Assembly (NCBI RefSeq): GCF_004341445.1
Contig: NZ_SLXV01000020.1
Span: forward strand, 1-50,097
From: Baia soyae
GTDB taxonomy: Bacteria; Bacillota; Bacilli; Thermoactinomycetales; Thermoactinomycetaceae
Reading direction: 5' to 3'
Length of the DNA: 50,097 nucleotides
The notes beneath the pieces were generated by a model. That model saw only the letters and a list, made by a program, of their open reading frames with translations, had not been told where the DNA came from and made no database searches. Shown here piece by piece: positions 25,501 through 33,700 of the stretch. Position 1 is the first letter of the stretch; each line of letters starts with the position of its first letter. Both the position numbers and the translations under genes were made by a program.

Positions 25501-26761
25501 CTCTTCCGATACGATGGCTCAAATGATCTATGAGGAAGTATCGAAGAATAACGTGATTCGGGAAGTGGCGTACCGAGGTGGAAAGCGATATACGAAAACG
25601 CTAAAAAGACTGCCAATCGAATCGATGCCAAAGCGGGAGATGTTCAGAGAAAGCGGAGTCTATCTCGTAACAGGCGGAACAGGCGGGATTGCACAAGAGA
25701 TTTGCCAGTCTATCACCAAGAGACATAGCGTAACGATGATCCTCGTGGGACGAACGAGTGAGCAGGACTTGAGTAGCCAGCAAACCGAAGCGATGGATGC
25801 GATTCGCGGGCTAGGTTCAGAAGTGGTCTACTACCAAGCAGATGTAGCTAGTTTGGTTGAGATGAACAAAGTGTTGGATGATGTAACAGCGCGATTTGGC
25901 AAAGTGGATGGGGTGATCCATACAGCGGGTGTGTTAGGGAAGCCTGTTTCCTTGCAAGATTCGAAGATGGAAGATTATACAGCCGTGATGGAAGCAAAAG
26001 TGAAGGGGACGCTTGTTCTGGATCAGTTGCTAAAAGAGCATTACGTCGATTTCTTCCTCGTATTCTCCTCCGTGGATGCGGTTCTTTCGGAAAAAATGAT
26101 TGCTCCGTATGCTTGTGCCAATGCATTTCTAGACAGCTATACATCCTTGCAACGCCAAATGGGGAAACGGTTTATCTCGATCCAATGGGGTGGATGGCAA
26201 AACACAGGGATGGGCGATGTGCAGAGAGCGAAAGAGAATCATTCGTCTGTGGATAAAATTAAGCGATTATCGCCGCTCATTCTTGGATTTGGTCGAAATG
26301 ATGGGGTAGCTGCGTTCCATGCAGTATTGGGTGCCAATGTAAGCCCTGCTTTTGTAAGTGGTTTAAACCAAGAAGATATCGAGGAAATTCGTGGACTCTC
26401 CTTCTTTGAAATCGATTCACAGTTAATAGAGACGAAGCCAGAAACATCACAGGCCCAAGCTTCTTGGACACTCGATCAGATTGTAGAAGCTGTTACCAAA
26501 ACCTGGAGAGAGATTCTCGAGTTTGAAGAAGACGAAGAACTGGATCCTGATGAGAGCTACTTCTCACTGGGCGGGGATTCGATTCAAGGGATCGATATCA
26601 TGGTTGAGTTATCGAACTTGTTTAGCTTGAAAATGGATGCGGATACGATCTTCCGTTTCGACAGTGTACAAGCACTCAGTCAGCATATTTTCGAATCCCT
26701 TCAAAAGCCGAAAACAGCTCAAAAAGTCAGATCGATCCCTAAAGCAAAGCCGATTCAATAA
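19514..26761 (+). CDS. NRPS2/PKS hybrid: C-A-T-KS-(decayed AT)-KR-T
   Basis: 2415 residues. C (about 10-450; HHIMMDG at H147/H148) opens with LTPTQEGILYHCL, the pattern of DCL domains, so it should accept the D-Asn unit of NRPS1. A (about 475-975; YTSGSTGRPKG) has code D-S-Q-D-L-L-G-V-E-K, not recognised; acidic residues at the 278 and 331 positions suggest a basic substrate. T1: GGNSI, S1018. KS (about 1083-1510) has C1244 (DTACSSSL), H1380 (HGTGT) and H1420 (NMGHLDSAAG). Residues about 1510-1770 match the KS-AT linker and AT region but lack GHSxGE (EGEGIGVVAR stands there), so malonate must be loaded in trans. KR (about 1830-2240): GGTGGIA, S2184/2185, Y2199, N2203. T2: GGDSI, S2356. Output: a beta-hydroxy, gamma-amino type extension. 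ATG follows AGGGAG. Confidence 0.93.
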   Translation: MAQSVQPNKIEDILTLTPTQEGILYHCLKDSVQQMYVGQVALEVAGQLHVPNLEKALQLVVQENECLRSVFRWEKLGHPVQVILREMSHHIVEHDLTGLREQEQKERIVQMDEEERSTGFDLTKGPLLRISASKVGTEQYRVLISFHHIMMDGWSLGVFLSEWFTRYGQLQSNQVEKKAQPKIKYKEYVKWLRQQETSKAKQFWNQALLSWEPTTKLPYKHDKNEANLHMNSVVTSLSEIMPEVSDFSKKYGVTPNTILNVAWGVMLQRYSGSDDVTFGLTVSGRPDEVQGIDQTVGLFINTVPVRVATESEQTVAELMSAVHKQAVEMKEYEYLPLTDIHSAAKLRGNESLFDHILVFENYPLDQKLLEGAYHDFHITQYSEWELNNYDLTVAFLLAGEPKMKFDYMDGLFDRQTMERMAEHFQVVLRQMISRPDELVQNVEILPEWEKKLMVFQFNQTEQAFPHDKTVYQLFAEQVKESPSMNAVVFQDESITYEALFERVERLVGKLQSYGIAPGSVVSIQLDWSIDMVVAIMGALGTGAAYVPIDPHYPSERIEYILQDSRSQLLITSAEFQGASSEMISNVIVLDGEENEVPHQAEVELMDVTSSPNDLAYVIYTSGSTGRPKGVMIEQESFVEFVTWAVKEYEHRLGYQVLLSNSFAFDSSIQQIFPPLVSGGTLHLLHPDVRKDARQYLDYLKQHRINNIDEIPVIMNVLIEQIDESDELPLLPDLTCLSLGSEYVPIELVKNCRTYLNRDGRIINGYGPAEASVETCTYHFDGNSEHEISLVGKPRDNTRVYILDQHGRICPIGIPGEICVSGVGLARGYLYQPELTNEKFIANAFSGISGDRLYKTGDAGRWLADGNVEYVGRIDNQVKIRGFRVELGEIENVLLKHPEINDAVVIARKNGSSSMDVYAFLKAESKLAKQDVNQFLADKLPDYMIPTHYEYVDSYPLTPNGKVDRKALAQVEVAVSADEQDVSSARHELDEQIVAVWKEVLGLENVGIYTNFFEAGGNSIQIMRVFNKLKKVIPDLSLEISDLFTYNTIASLADFVNQSNEVTVEKDPASIVEERAELVEATTTRDIAIIGLSAKLPGADDVNEWWELLRQGKSSIQEIPESRKKLDPGQNPAKEYLRYGYIEGIDQFDPQYFNISPKLAKDMDPNQRMMLETVNSTIEDAGYPRESLLNQNVGVFMGSVMPSYMNHVDVKVDELLASNLPANLAGRVSYHFGLNGPSMVIDTACSSSLVALHSAMNALRYGECEMALVGGVHIEIDHIRKEIAMGSGIVSPTETCRAFSDDADGTIGGEGSICILIKPLEKAVADQDHIYGVIKGSAVVQDGARSNGMTAPSPDAQAETIVRAWQDAKIDPTTISYIEAHGTGTKLGDPIEVKGIRKAYESYTDQKQFIAMGSVKTNMGHLDSAAGLAGLVKTVLSLQHGMLPPSLHFAKPNAFIDFANSPVYINQSLQTWEKAEGHPRRAGISSFGLSGTNVHVVVEEYEQQPTVLGQAHLITLSAPNEKVLQEKISDLQRDLSRDRELELADMSYTLNCRRNHDSYRFSTVVRDKEGLSKALEEMQVMARKLVKRSKKVVLWIPDYELGMENLLDHLSQTGWIDESMTSKHQQLLENLQDPKAKYVAFVSSLYHLLAKVGIEVELEGEGIGVVAREFILGTSSFADAMKGAGVSGVVSEKSLAMLELVSKYGEDTLVLSVGNPSTSNFSAINSGVEVLDLFTPEQKEQDFLSVLSHLYQTGYNLSFEAIQQGRTVSLPTYPFQRKSYWFEQKKQKGGSSLFNQDHTESIKVNEELMHHLEWTVSELPSNLSPRGLKGAVLIITDLDSGTNHSALVEKFTDHGHRVIQLQYGRQYRSVAVDQMEINPREEEHFTRVMKELQESGVSIGAVMDLSHLQSISLANGSLWDDEQLDASIHSTLNLVQSIATLASNHPVYTFFITQQAFVVGSNDHYVNPLHSSTLALSRTMNREYDQIQSYCIDVNESSSDTMAQMIYEEVSKNNVIREVAYRGGKRYTKTLKRLPIESMPKREMFRESGVYLVTGGTGGIAQEICQSITKRHSVTMILVGRTSEQDLSSQQTEAMDAIRGLGSEVVYYQADVASLVEMNKVLDDVTARFGKVDGVIHTAGVLGKPVSLQDSKMEDYTAVMEAKVKGTLVLDQLLKEHYVDFFLVFSSVDAVLSEKMIAPYACANAFLDSYTSLQRQMGKRFISIQWGGWQNTGMGDVQRAKENHSSVDKIKRLSPLILGFGRNDGVAAFHAVLGANVSPAFVSGLNQEDIEEIRGLSFFEIDSQLIETKPETSQAQASWTLDQIVEAVTKTWREILEFEEDEELDPDESYFSLGGDSIQGIDIMVELSNLFSLKMDADTIFRFDSVQALSQHIFESLQKPKTAQKVRSIPKAKPIQ

Positions 26762-26791
26762 GGAAGTTTAGAAAGGTGGTGTGATGGCAAC

Positions 26792-29700
26792 ATGATCGTT
26801 TATGACAAAGAGATGTTGGAGCGAAAGCAGTATTGGCTGGATACACTCCGGAGCGAACCTGCTTTTCCCGATGTACCGTCTGATTATAAACCAACGGAGA
26901 TAGTATTCGAGAGAGCAAGTTTGTCCTTATCAGTAGATCCAGCCGTGACGACTTCGTTACTTCGCGTTTGTAAGGATTCGGATTTATTAATGTATACATT
27001 CTTACTCGCTGTTACGAAAATCTGGCTGTATAAATATAGCGGTCGGCAAGAAATAGGGGTGGGTGTCCCGTCGCACCGTCCTACTCTGAAGTTGGTTCCA
27101 GTTGTTTCTAAACTGGAACCAGCCCAATCAGCGAAGCAAGTGATTCTGGAGACGAAACGAAGTTTGACAGAAGCTTATCAACATCAGGAATTCCCGATTG
27201 CTCAGCTACTGGATGAGCTGGGAGTAAGTGGGGATGAGCGGCTACCTTGGCTTACATTGATTGTGTCGCTTGACAATATTCATGATCCCGATTTCGTCGA
27301 AGAAGAGGCTCCTGATTTAGCACTGATGTTTGGAAAAGTAGATGGCGTCTTATCGGCGCGCTGGTTGTACAATCCAGAACTGTATCAGGAATCATCACTT
27401 GAGCAGTACTTCGAGCACTATATGCAGGCTCTACGCTTAGTCTTGGCCGATTCCTCGATTTCCGTTCAACAAATCGATCTCTTAACAGAGAGCCAGAAGA
27501 AGCAATGGGTCGTGGATTGCAACGATACAGGTGTGGATTACGATCAACATGCGACGTTATCCGAGCTGTTTGAGCATCAAGTGGAGCTACATCCAGAAGC
27601 GATCGCGGTTGATGATGAAGGTCGTCAAATGACGTACCGTGAGTTAAACGAAGTGGCGAATCAATGGGCGAGAGTGCTAAGAGGTAAAGGGGTACGTGCG
27701 AATCAGCCAGTTGGGATTATGTTAGAGCGTACGACTGAGTTCATCGTCGCCATCTTGGCCGTGACGAAAGCAGGCGGGATGTATGTTCCGTTATCTACCG
27801 ATTATCCAGCTGAGCGAATCCACTATATGTTGGAGGATAGCGGCTGTCTGATAGCGCTAACGAAAAAGAGTTTGTTATCGGGAGTCGATTTTGCTGGTGA
27901 ATGGATTTGTTTTGAGGATAAGGGAGCGAGTGAGGAAAGCAAAGAGAATCTACCACTTCAAAATGGGGCAAATGATCTAGCCTACATGATTTATACATCT
28001 GGTTCCACTGGGGCACCTAAAGGGGTCATGATTGAGCATCGCTCTGTTCATCATTTGGTGGTAGCTCATGAAGTGTTATATAGCGGTCAAATCGATTCTC
28101 AGGATCGCTTCCTTGTCTGTACCAATATTTCGTTTGATGCCAGCATATTTGAAACGTGGCTACCCCTCTTAGTAGGAGCAACGCTCGTGATGTATGCAGG
28201 TGAAAAGTTTGATGTGATGCGTCTGGCGACATCGATGGAACAGAAGAAAACAACGGTTGCCTTTATCCCACCGGCGTTGCTCAATCCACTGTACGACGAG
28301 TTTATGGAATCCGGTAGGAAATTTCCGCTTACGAAGATGTTTGTAGGTGGAGAAGCGCCTAAAAGGGAGCATCTCGAGAATTATGTAGCACTCAATCCAG
28401 ATTTAATGCTCTTAAACGGCTACGGACCCACAGAAACGACGGTTATCTGTACAGGTTATTTTTATCAATCGAAGAGCTCCATTGATCCAAATGTGCCAAT
28501 CGGTAGGCCGATGGCGAACATGCAAACGTATGTCTTGAATGCCGATATGCAACCCGTTTCGAGCGGGATTTCGGGTGAACTATGGGTAGGCGGAGATGGG
28601 ATAGCGAGAGGATACTGGAATCAGCCAGAGCTTACCGCAGAACGCTTTGTGGAGAATCCGTTTCGACCTGGGACAAAGATGTATCGTACGGGGGATATCG
28701 TGAAGTGGCTTCCGGATGGCAACATCCAATTTATCGGACGAGCCGACCATCAAGTGAAGATTCGTGGTTATCGGATTGAGCTAGGTGAAGTTGAAAATCG
28801 CCTGGTACAGCATGATGCGGTTAAAAACGCGCTTGTGTTAATCAAAGAAGATAGTCAGGGCGAGAAATATCTGTGTGCGTATGTAGAGATGAGTAGTGAG
28901 GCGACAAATGAGGATTTGATCGAGTGGATTGCCAAGCGACTACCGATTTATATGGTTCCAAGCGCTTTTGTGAGAGTGGATCAACTCCCTCTAACACCAA
29001 ATGGAAAAATAGATCGTCGTGCGCTTCCAGAGCCAAATCAGTCTTCCTCTACTGTGCATGACAAACAAGCATACTTAGCACCGCGCAACGAGTTAGAGCA
29101 GACCATGGTGAAGCTGTGGGAAGAAGTGCTACAAGTAGAGCCGATCGGTGTGTTAGATAACTTTTTCGTGATGGGTGGACATTCGCTTAAAGCGCTCCAG
29201 TTAGTGAATAAAGTGACCAAGACATTCGACAGAAGCTTACCGTTATCCGTATTGTTTAAAAATCCAACTGTGGCTTTGTTGTGTGAGGTGCTTCAATCTC
29301 ATGCGGACGATGCTTCTGGAAACTTAATTTTACTGAATGAAGGGGACGAAGCAGTCCCACCATTGTTCGTGGTTCATGGGCAAGGCGGTGGAATTATCAA
29401 CTTTGTCCATCTAGCTCAGGAGTTTGAATCGAAACGGACTGTCTATGCTTTTCAAGCGCTTGGTTACGATGACGAGGAACCAATGGAGCTAAAGGTAGAG
29501 CAGATGGCGGAACGATATATCGCGGAAATGCGTCAAGTCTCACCAACAGGTCCTTATAACCTGATGGGCTGGTCCTTTGGAGGGATCCTCGTTTATGAGA
29601 TCACGAGGCAACTAGAGGAACAAGGAGAAACGGTAGCTTATCTAGCTGTGTGTGATGTTAGACCTCGTTCCCACGAAGAGTTGCCAGCTTGTGACCCGGA

Positions 29701-30172
29701 ACGTGATCCGCTCATTCGGTACGCATTACTTCAAGGGTTAGACGAAAGCCGTTTAGCCGAACTAAGTGAAGAAGAGCAACTTCGAGTCTGCCAGCAATTG
29801 ATCAGCGAAGAAGTGTCTGATGGGGTGCTAGAAGAGGAAACTTCTCTCCCGAAACTACGTATCAACGCGATTAACGGCCTCGCGCTGAGACAGTACCAAC
29901 TTATAGGTCCTATACGTGCTGACATTCACTTGTTCTTAGCTCTAGAAGACAGTCTGCTTGAAGGTGATGTGAAGCCAGAAGAGATTGTGGGTTTATGGTC
30001 GGGATTAACCAAGGGACAAGTGAAACATGTGTTAACGGGTGGAGATCACTACTCTATGCTTGAGCCCCCTCATATTCAGCCGCTGGTTGGGGAGATTTGT
30101 GGGCAGTTAGAGAAGCGGGTTGAAGCGGTGGTTAATGGATTGTTTATGAATGAGGATATAGGAACGGATTAG
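26792..30172 (+). CDS. NRPS3: truncated C-A-T-TE termination module
   Basis: 1126 residues. The N-terminal ~235 residues match only the C-terminal lobe of a condensation domain (ERKQYWLDTL... then TFLLAVTKIWLYKYSGRQEIGVGVP, EFPIAQLLDELGV); the lobe with HHxxxDG is absent. A domain (about 255-760): YTSGSTGAPKG, NGYGPTETT, code D-A-F-F-F-G-G-V-I-K, pointing to a hydrophobic aliphatic residue (low certainty). T: GGHSLKA, S798. TE (about 850-1105): VHGQGGG, GWSFGG with S928, and TGGDHYSML carrying the catalytic His; a type I thioesterase that hydrolyses or cyclises the chain. It therefore ends the assembly line although NRPS genes follow. No in-frame upstream start could restore the missing lobe: the frame is closed just before 26792. 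Confidence 0.92.
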   Translation: MIVYDKEMLERKQYWLDTLRSEPAFPDVPSDYKPTEIVFERASLSLSVDPAVTTSLLRVCKDSDLLMYTFLLAVTKIWLYKYSGRQEIGVGVPSHRPTLKLVPVVSKLEPAQSAKQVILETKRSLTEAYQHQEFPIAQLLDELGVSGDERLPWLTLIVSLDNIHDPDFVEEEAPDLALMFGKVDGVLSARWLYNPELYQESSLEQYFEHYMQALRLVLADSSISVQQIDLLTESQKKQWVVDCNDTGVDYDQHATLSELFEHQVELHPEAIAVDDEGRQMTYRELNEVANQWARVLRGKGVRANQPVGIMLERTTEFIVAILAVTKAGGMYVPLSTDYPAERIHYMLEDSGCLIALTKKSLLSGVDFAGEWICFEDKGASEESKENLPLQNGANDLAYMIYTSGSTGAPKGVMIEHRSVHHLVVAHEVLYSGQIDSQDRFLVCTNISFDASIFETWLPLLVGATLVMYAGEKFDVMRLATSMEQKKTTVAFIPPALLNPLYDEFMESGRKFPLTKMFVGGEAPKREHLENYVALNPDLMLLNGYGPTETTVICTGYFYQSKSSIDPNVPIGRPMANMQTYVLNADMQPVSSGISGELWVGGDGIARGYWNQPELTAERFVENPFRPGTKMYRTGDIVKWLPDGNIQFIGRADHQVKIRGYRIELGEVENRLVQHDAVKNALVLIKEDSQGEKYLCAYVEMSSEATNEDLIEWIAKRLPIYMVPSAFVRVDQLPLTPNGKIDRRALPEPNQSSSTVHDKQAYLAPRNELEQTMVKLWEEVLQVEPIGVLDNFFVMGGHSLKALQLVNKVTKTFDRSLPLSVLFKNPTVALLCEVLQSHADDASGNLILLNEGDEAVPPLFVVHGQGGGIINFVHLAQEFESKRTVYAFQALGYDDEEPMELKVEQMAERYIAEMRQVSPTGPYNLMGWSFGGILVYEITRQLEEQGETVAYLAVCDVRPRSHEELPACDPERDPLIRYALLQGLDESRLAELSEEEQLRVCQQLISEEVSDGVLEEETSLPKLRINAINGLALRQYQLIGPIRADIHLFLALEDSLLEGDVKPEEIVGLWSGLTKGQVKHVLTGGDHYSMLEPPHIQPLVGEICGQLEKRVEAVVNGLFMNEDIGTD

Positions 30173-30471
30173 GGACCGTGTGTTTTTTGTAGAATCGGGA
30201 TTTGGATGAGTTTGAGTTTGTTGGTTAACGATTGATTGGATGATCGAGGGCCCGGAGAGTCTGCCCGATACCTGCTCAGATACCGATCCAGCAAGGAAGT
30301 AGGGGTGTTCGCTTCGGGATCCTTCGCTCGGGCAGGTGCAAAACTCGCAAAGAACGCTCAAACAGGTTGCACCAAAAGCGCCCTACACTACGGATCCCTA
30401 CGCTAAGTAGGATCGCTAACATCGCCGTAATCGAACAGACTCTCCTCACCCCTATATCCTAATTCATGGTT
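30173..30471. other. Non-coding gap with local secondary structure
   Basis: No credible gene. CTGCCCGA (30261-30268) can pair with TCGGGCAG (30328-30335), and GATCCCTAC with GTAGGATC (30393-30412). The 30240-30430 part is visibly more GC-rich than the flanking intergenic DNA. I cannot match it to a known riboswitch or RNA; it may be a structured leader, a remnant of rearranged DNA, or filler. Confidence 0.35.
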
Positions 30472-30515
30472 AACAACAAGCCTGTTGTTTGGGTGATTTG
30501 CAAGCTTGTTGTTTT
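30472..30515 (+). terminator. Probable terminator after the first NRPS operon
   Basis: AACAACAAGC and GCTTGTTGTT form a 10 bp stem with a 22-base loop, followed by TT. It sits 300 bases past NRPS3, ahead of the second operon. Confidence 0.5.
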
Positions 30516-30603
30516 AATCAGGAACTGTGAACCAAATTAGTGTGTCGTACTACGTAGATCGTAATTTGATCAAGTTTTGTTAACCAGTATGAGAATTGGA
30601 ATA

Positions 30604-30689
30604 GGGGCATATGTGTCTACTCTCAGCGGACTTGCTTTTCCACATCCTCGCGGGTTCACTATTTGAGCTGTGAGTAGACACATTGCCCC
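30604..30689 (+). repeat. Long imperfect inverted repeat upstream of NRPS4
   Basis: The left arm GGGGCATATGTGTCTACTC (continuing TCAGC) and the right arm GCTGT plus GAGTAGACACATTGCCCC pair over about 22 positions with few mismatches around a 40-base centre. The outer arms are better conserved than the loop. It could be a 5' leader structure of the second operon or the ends of a small mobile relic. Confidence 0.55.
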
Positions 30690-30774
30690 GAGCCAACTAC
30701 ACCACACCTGGCTAATAACTCTTTCTTTAAATCAACCAACAAAGCAACAAAGCGAAACAGAAAGGAAGACAACC

Positions 30775-33700
30775 ATGCTAACCAGCACCAACCAAGAAGT
30801 CAGTAAATATGAATTGTCACATACCCAGAAACGTTTCTGGTTCACCGAACAACTCGAGTTTGTTCAAGAAGCAAAAGTAAATGCGATGGCCCACGTATCC
30901 ACTGCATTCACATTAAAAGGCAATCTAGACATAGCCCACTTCGGGCAAGTACTAAGCCAACTAGTCAATCGTCATGATACATTACGCACCTGCTTCCGCG
31001 AAGAAGACGGCAAGCCGTTACAAGTGATTTACTCTAACATTGACTATAACGTCTTGATGGTGGATCTCACGACGGAGACAGGAAGCGCTCAAAGCGATTT
31101 CTTACAACGCTTAGTCGTAGCTGAACTAAACAAACCATTCGATTTAAATGAAGCTCCTTTACTACGTACTACTTTATATAAATTGTCCGAATCAGAGCAC
31201 ATGTGTCTCATCGTAGCGCACCACATTATCGCTGATGGCTGGGCAATCGATGTCTTCATGTCCGAACTAGCAGCGCTCTATCATGCGAACGTAAACCAAT
31301 TACCAAACCCACTCGAACCACTAGCGATTCAATATAGTGACTTTGCACACTGGCATAACGAGATGCTAAACGGAGGAGAACTGGACGAACAACGCCAATT
31401 TTGGCTTAATCGCCTAGCGGGTGAGCTACCGGATCTTAACTTCCCACTCGATTATTCGAGACCATCTATGCAAAAGTTCGATGGAGACACGGTTCCTCTC
31501 AAGATTGAAGGGGAGTTGATGCAGAAGCTAAAAGCGGCGTGTGAGAAGTTAGATGTGAGTCTCTATATGTTTTTATTAGCTTCTTTTAATGTGCTCCTTA
31601 GCAAATACACACGGAATACCGATATTATCGTGGGAACGTCTCTCTCGGGGCGTGTTCATCCTGAGGTATCGAACTTGATCGGTTGCTTTATTAACGCTTT
31701 ACCTGTGCGTAATGAGGTGAAGGGAGAAGAATCGTTTCAAGACTTTGTAAAGCGGATTAAACAATCGGTGCTGGAGATCTATGCAAATCAAGAGTATCCA
31801 TTTGACCGGATTGTAGAAGAGTTAGGAGTGGAACGGAACTTAAGTCGTAACCCGATTTTTGATGTGATGTTTGAAGTGCATACTCTTCGTACAGATAAAC
31901 ATGCAGAAGTAGAAGTAAGTTCGGATCTTACTCTTTCCTTTGAAAAATCATTAGATCATATTCGTTACTCGGGATTTGACTTTGCGTTTGAGTTATTCCA
32001 ATCAGAAGGAAAGATCGACGGTTATATCCAATATTGCACCGCTCTGTTCCAGCGAGAAACGATAGAGCGCTTAAGTCGTCATTTTGTTCAACTCATCAGT
32101 CATGTGGTAGAGAATCCAGAGCAAAATGTATGTGAGATTGACATGTTATGTGACGAAGAAAAAAGACAAGTTTTAGAGAAATTCAATGATTTGAAGAGTC
32201 CATATCCGGTTCATGTTCCGATGCAACAACTTTTTGAGGAACAAGTAGCGCGGACACCGGAAGCGATCGCGGTCAGTTTTGAAGGAGAAGAGCTGTCTTA
32301 CAAGGAGCTAAACGAACGAGCGAACCGCTTAGCACATTTACTACGCTCGCAAGGAGTAGGTGTAAATCAATTTGTGGCGGTTGTAAGCGAGCGAAATCTG
32401 GATTGGTTTACAACGATTCTCGCTATTTTCAAAAGTGGTGCTGCGTATGTGCCTGTAGATCCCAATCTTCCGGATGAACGGATTGCCTACATTATCCGCA
32501 ATAGCGAATCAAAGGTAGTAGTGACGCAATCTGCATTTGTGGAGCGTTTAACCTCTCATGCGGGTGAGATGATCCAAACTCTGGTTTCGCTGGATGAGCA
32601 AGATCTGAGTGAGTATAGCGATGAGAATCTGAAGATAGCGAATGCATCGACAGATCTTGCATACATGATTTATACATCAGGCTCTACAGGGAACCCAAAA
32701 GGTGCTTTAGTCCGTCATGATGGGATGATTAACCACTTATTCGCGAAGCTCGAAAGCCTTGGTATCGGAGCTGAAGATGTCGTGGTGCAAAATGCATCAG
32801 TCAGCTTTGACATCTCGGTGTGGCAAGCACTTGTTGCTCTTTTAGCTGGTGCTAAGACTTCCATCGTCTCTTTCGAAGTGGCTAGGGATCAAGCTTTATT
32901 ACTAGAGCATTTGCATAAAGAGAAGATAACCGTGCTTGAAACCGTACCGACTCTACTATTTGCCTTTCTTGATACGGTTCGCGGGTTAGCGCAATCAGAC
33001 CGGGAGTTACCAGAGTTACGTTGGATGATTGCGACTGGAGAAGAGCTTCCTGTGAAGCTAGTAAACAGTTGGTTTGATCTATACCCACATATCAAGTTGA
33101 TGAATGCGTATGGTCCTACCGAGTGCTCGGATGATGTAACCCAACATGTCATGTCCGAGCGGATTGAATCGGAACAACGCGTCCCAGTTGGACAGCCACT
33201 TGCTAATTTGAACTTATATGTCGTGGATCAATATAATCATCTAGCTCCTGTAGGGGTAAAAGGGGAGATTTGGGTTAGTGGAATCGGTGTGGGGGATGGT
33301 TACTGGAAAAATGCAGAGCTAACCCAAGAGAAATTTATTTCCAATCCGTTTTCAGTAGACCCGTCCCATTCCCGTGTATATCGGACAGGCGATTTGGGCC
33401 GCTGGATGACAGATGGATCGCTGGAATTCTTTAGCCGGATCGATTTCCAAGTAAAGGTTCGTGGTTTCCGGATTGAATTAGGTGAGATTGAGAGTGCCAT
33501 TGGCAACCATCCGCAAGTAGATGAGGTAGCGGTGATCGTGAAGCAGGCCGCTGACGGTGATAATACGTTAGTTGCGTTCTATACGAGTAAACAGTTGCTT
33601 GAAACGAATGAATTACAAAGCTACCTACGCGACATTTTGCCATATTATACGGTTCCCACTCATATCATCCGCATCGAACGCATGCCACTTCTCACAAGTG

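Noticed and set aside
30240-30430. T-box or known riboswitch before NRPS4
   Set aside because: No T-box sequence (TGGNACC) or other recognised aptamer motif could be found by eye.
30670-30774. 35-codon N-terminal extension of NRPS4
   Set aside because: It would begin within the long inverted repeat without a ribosome binding site; ATG 30775 directly precedes the C-domain sequence.
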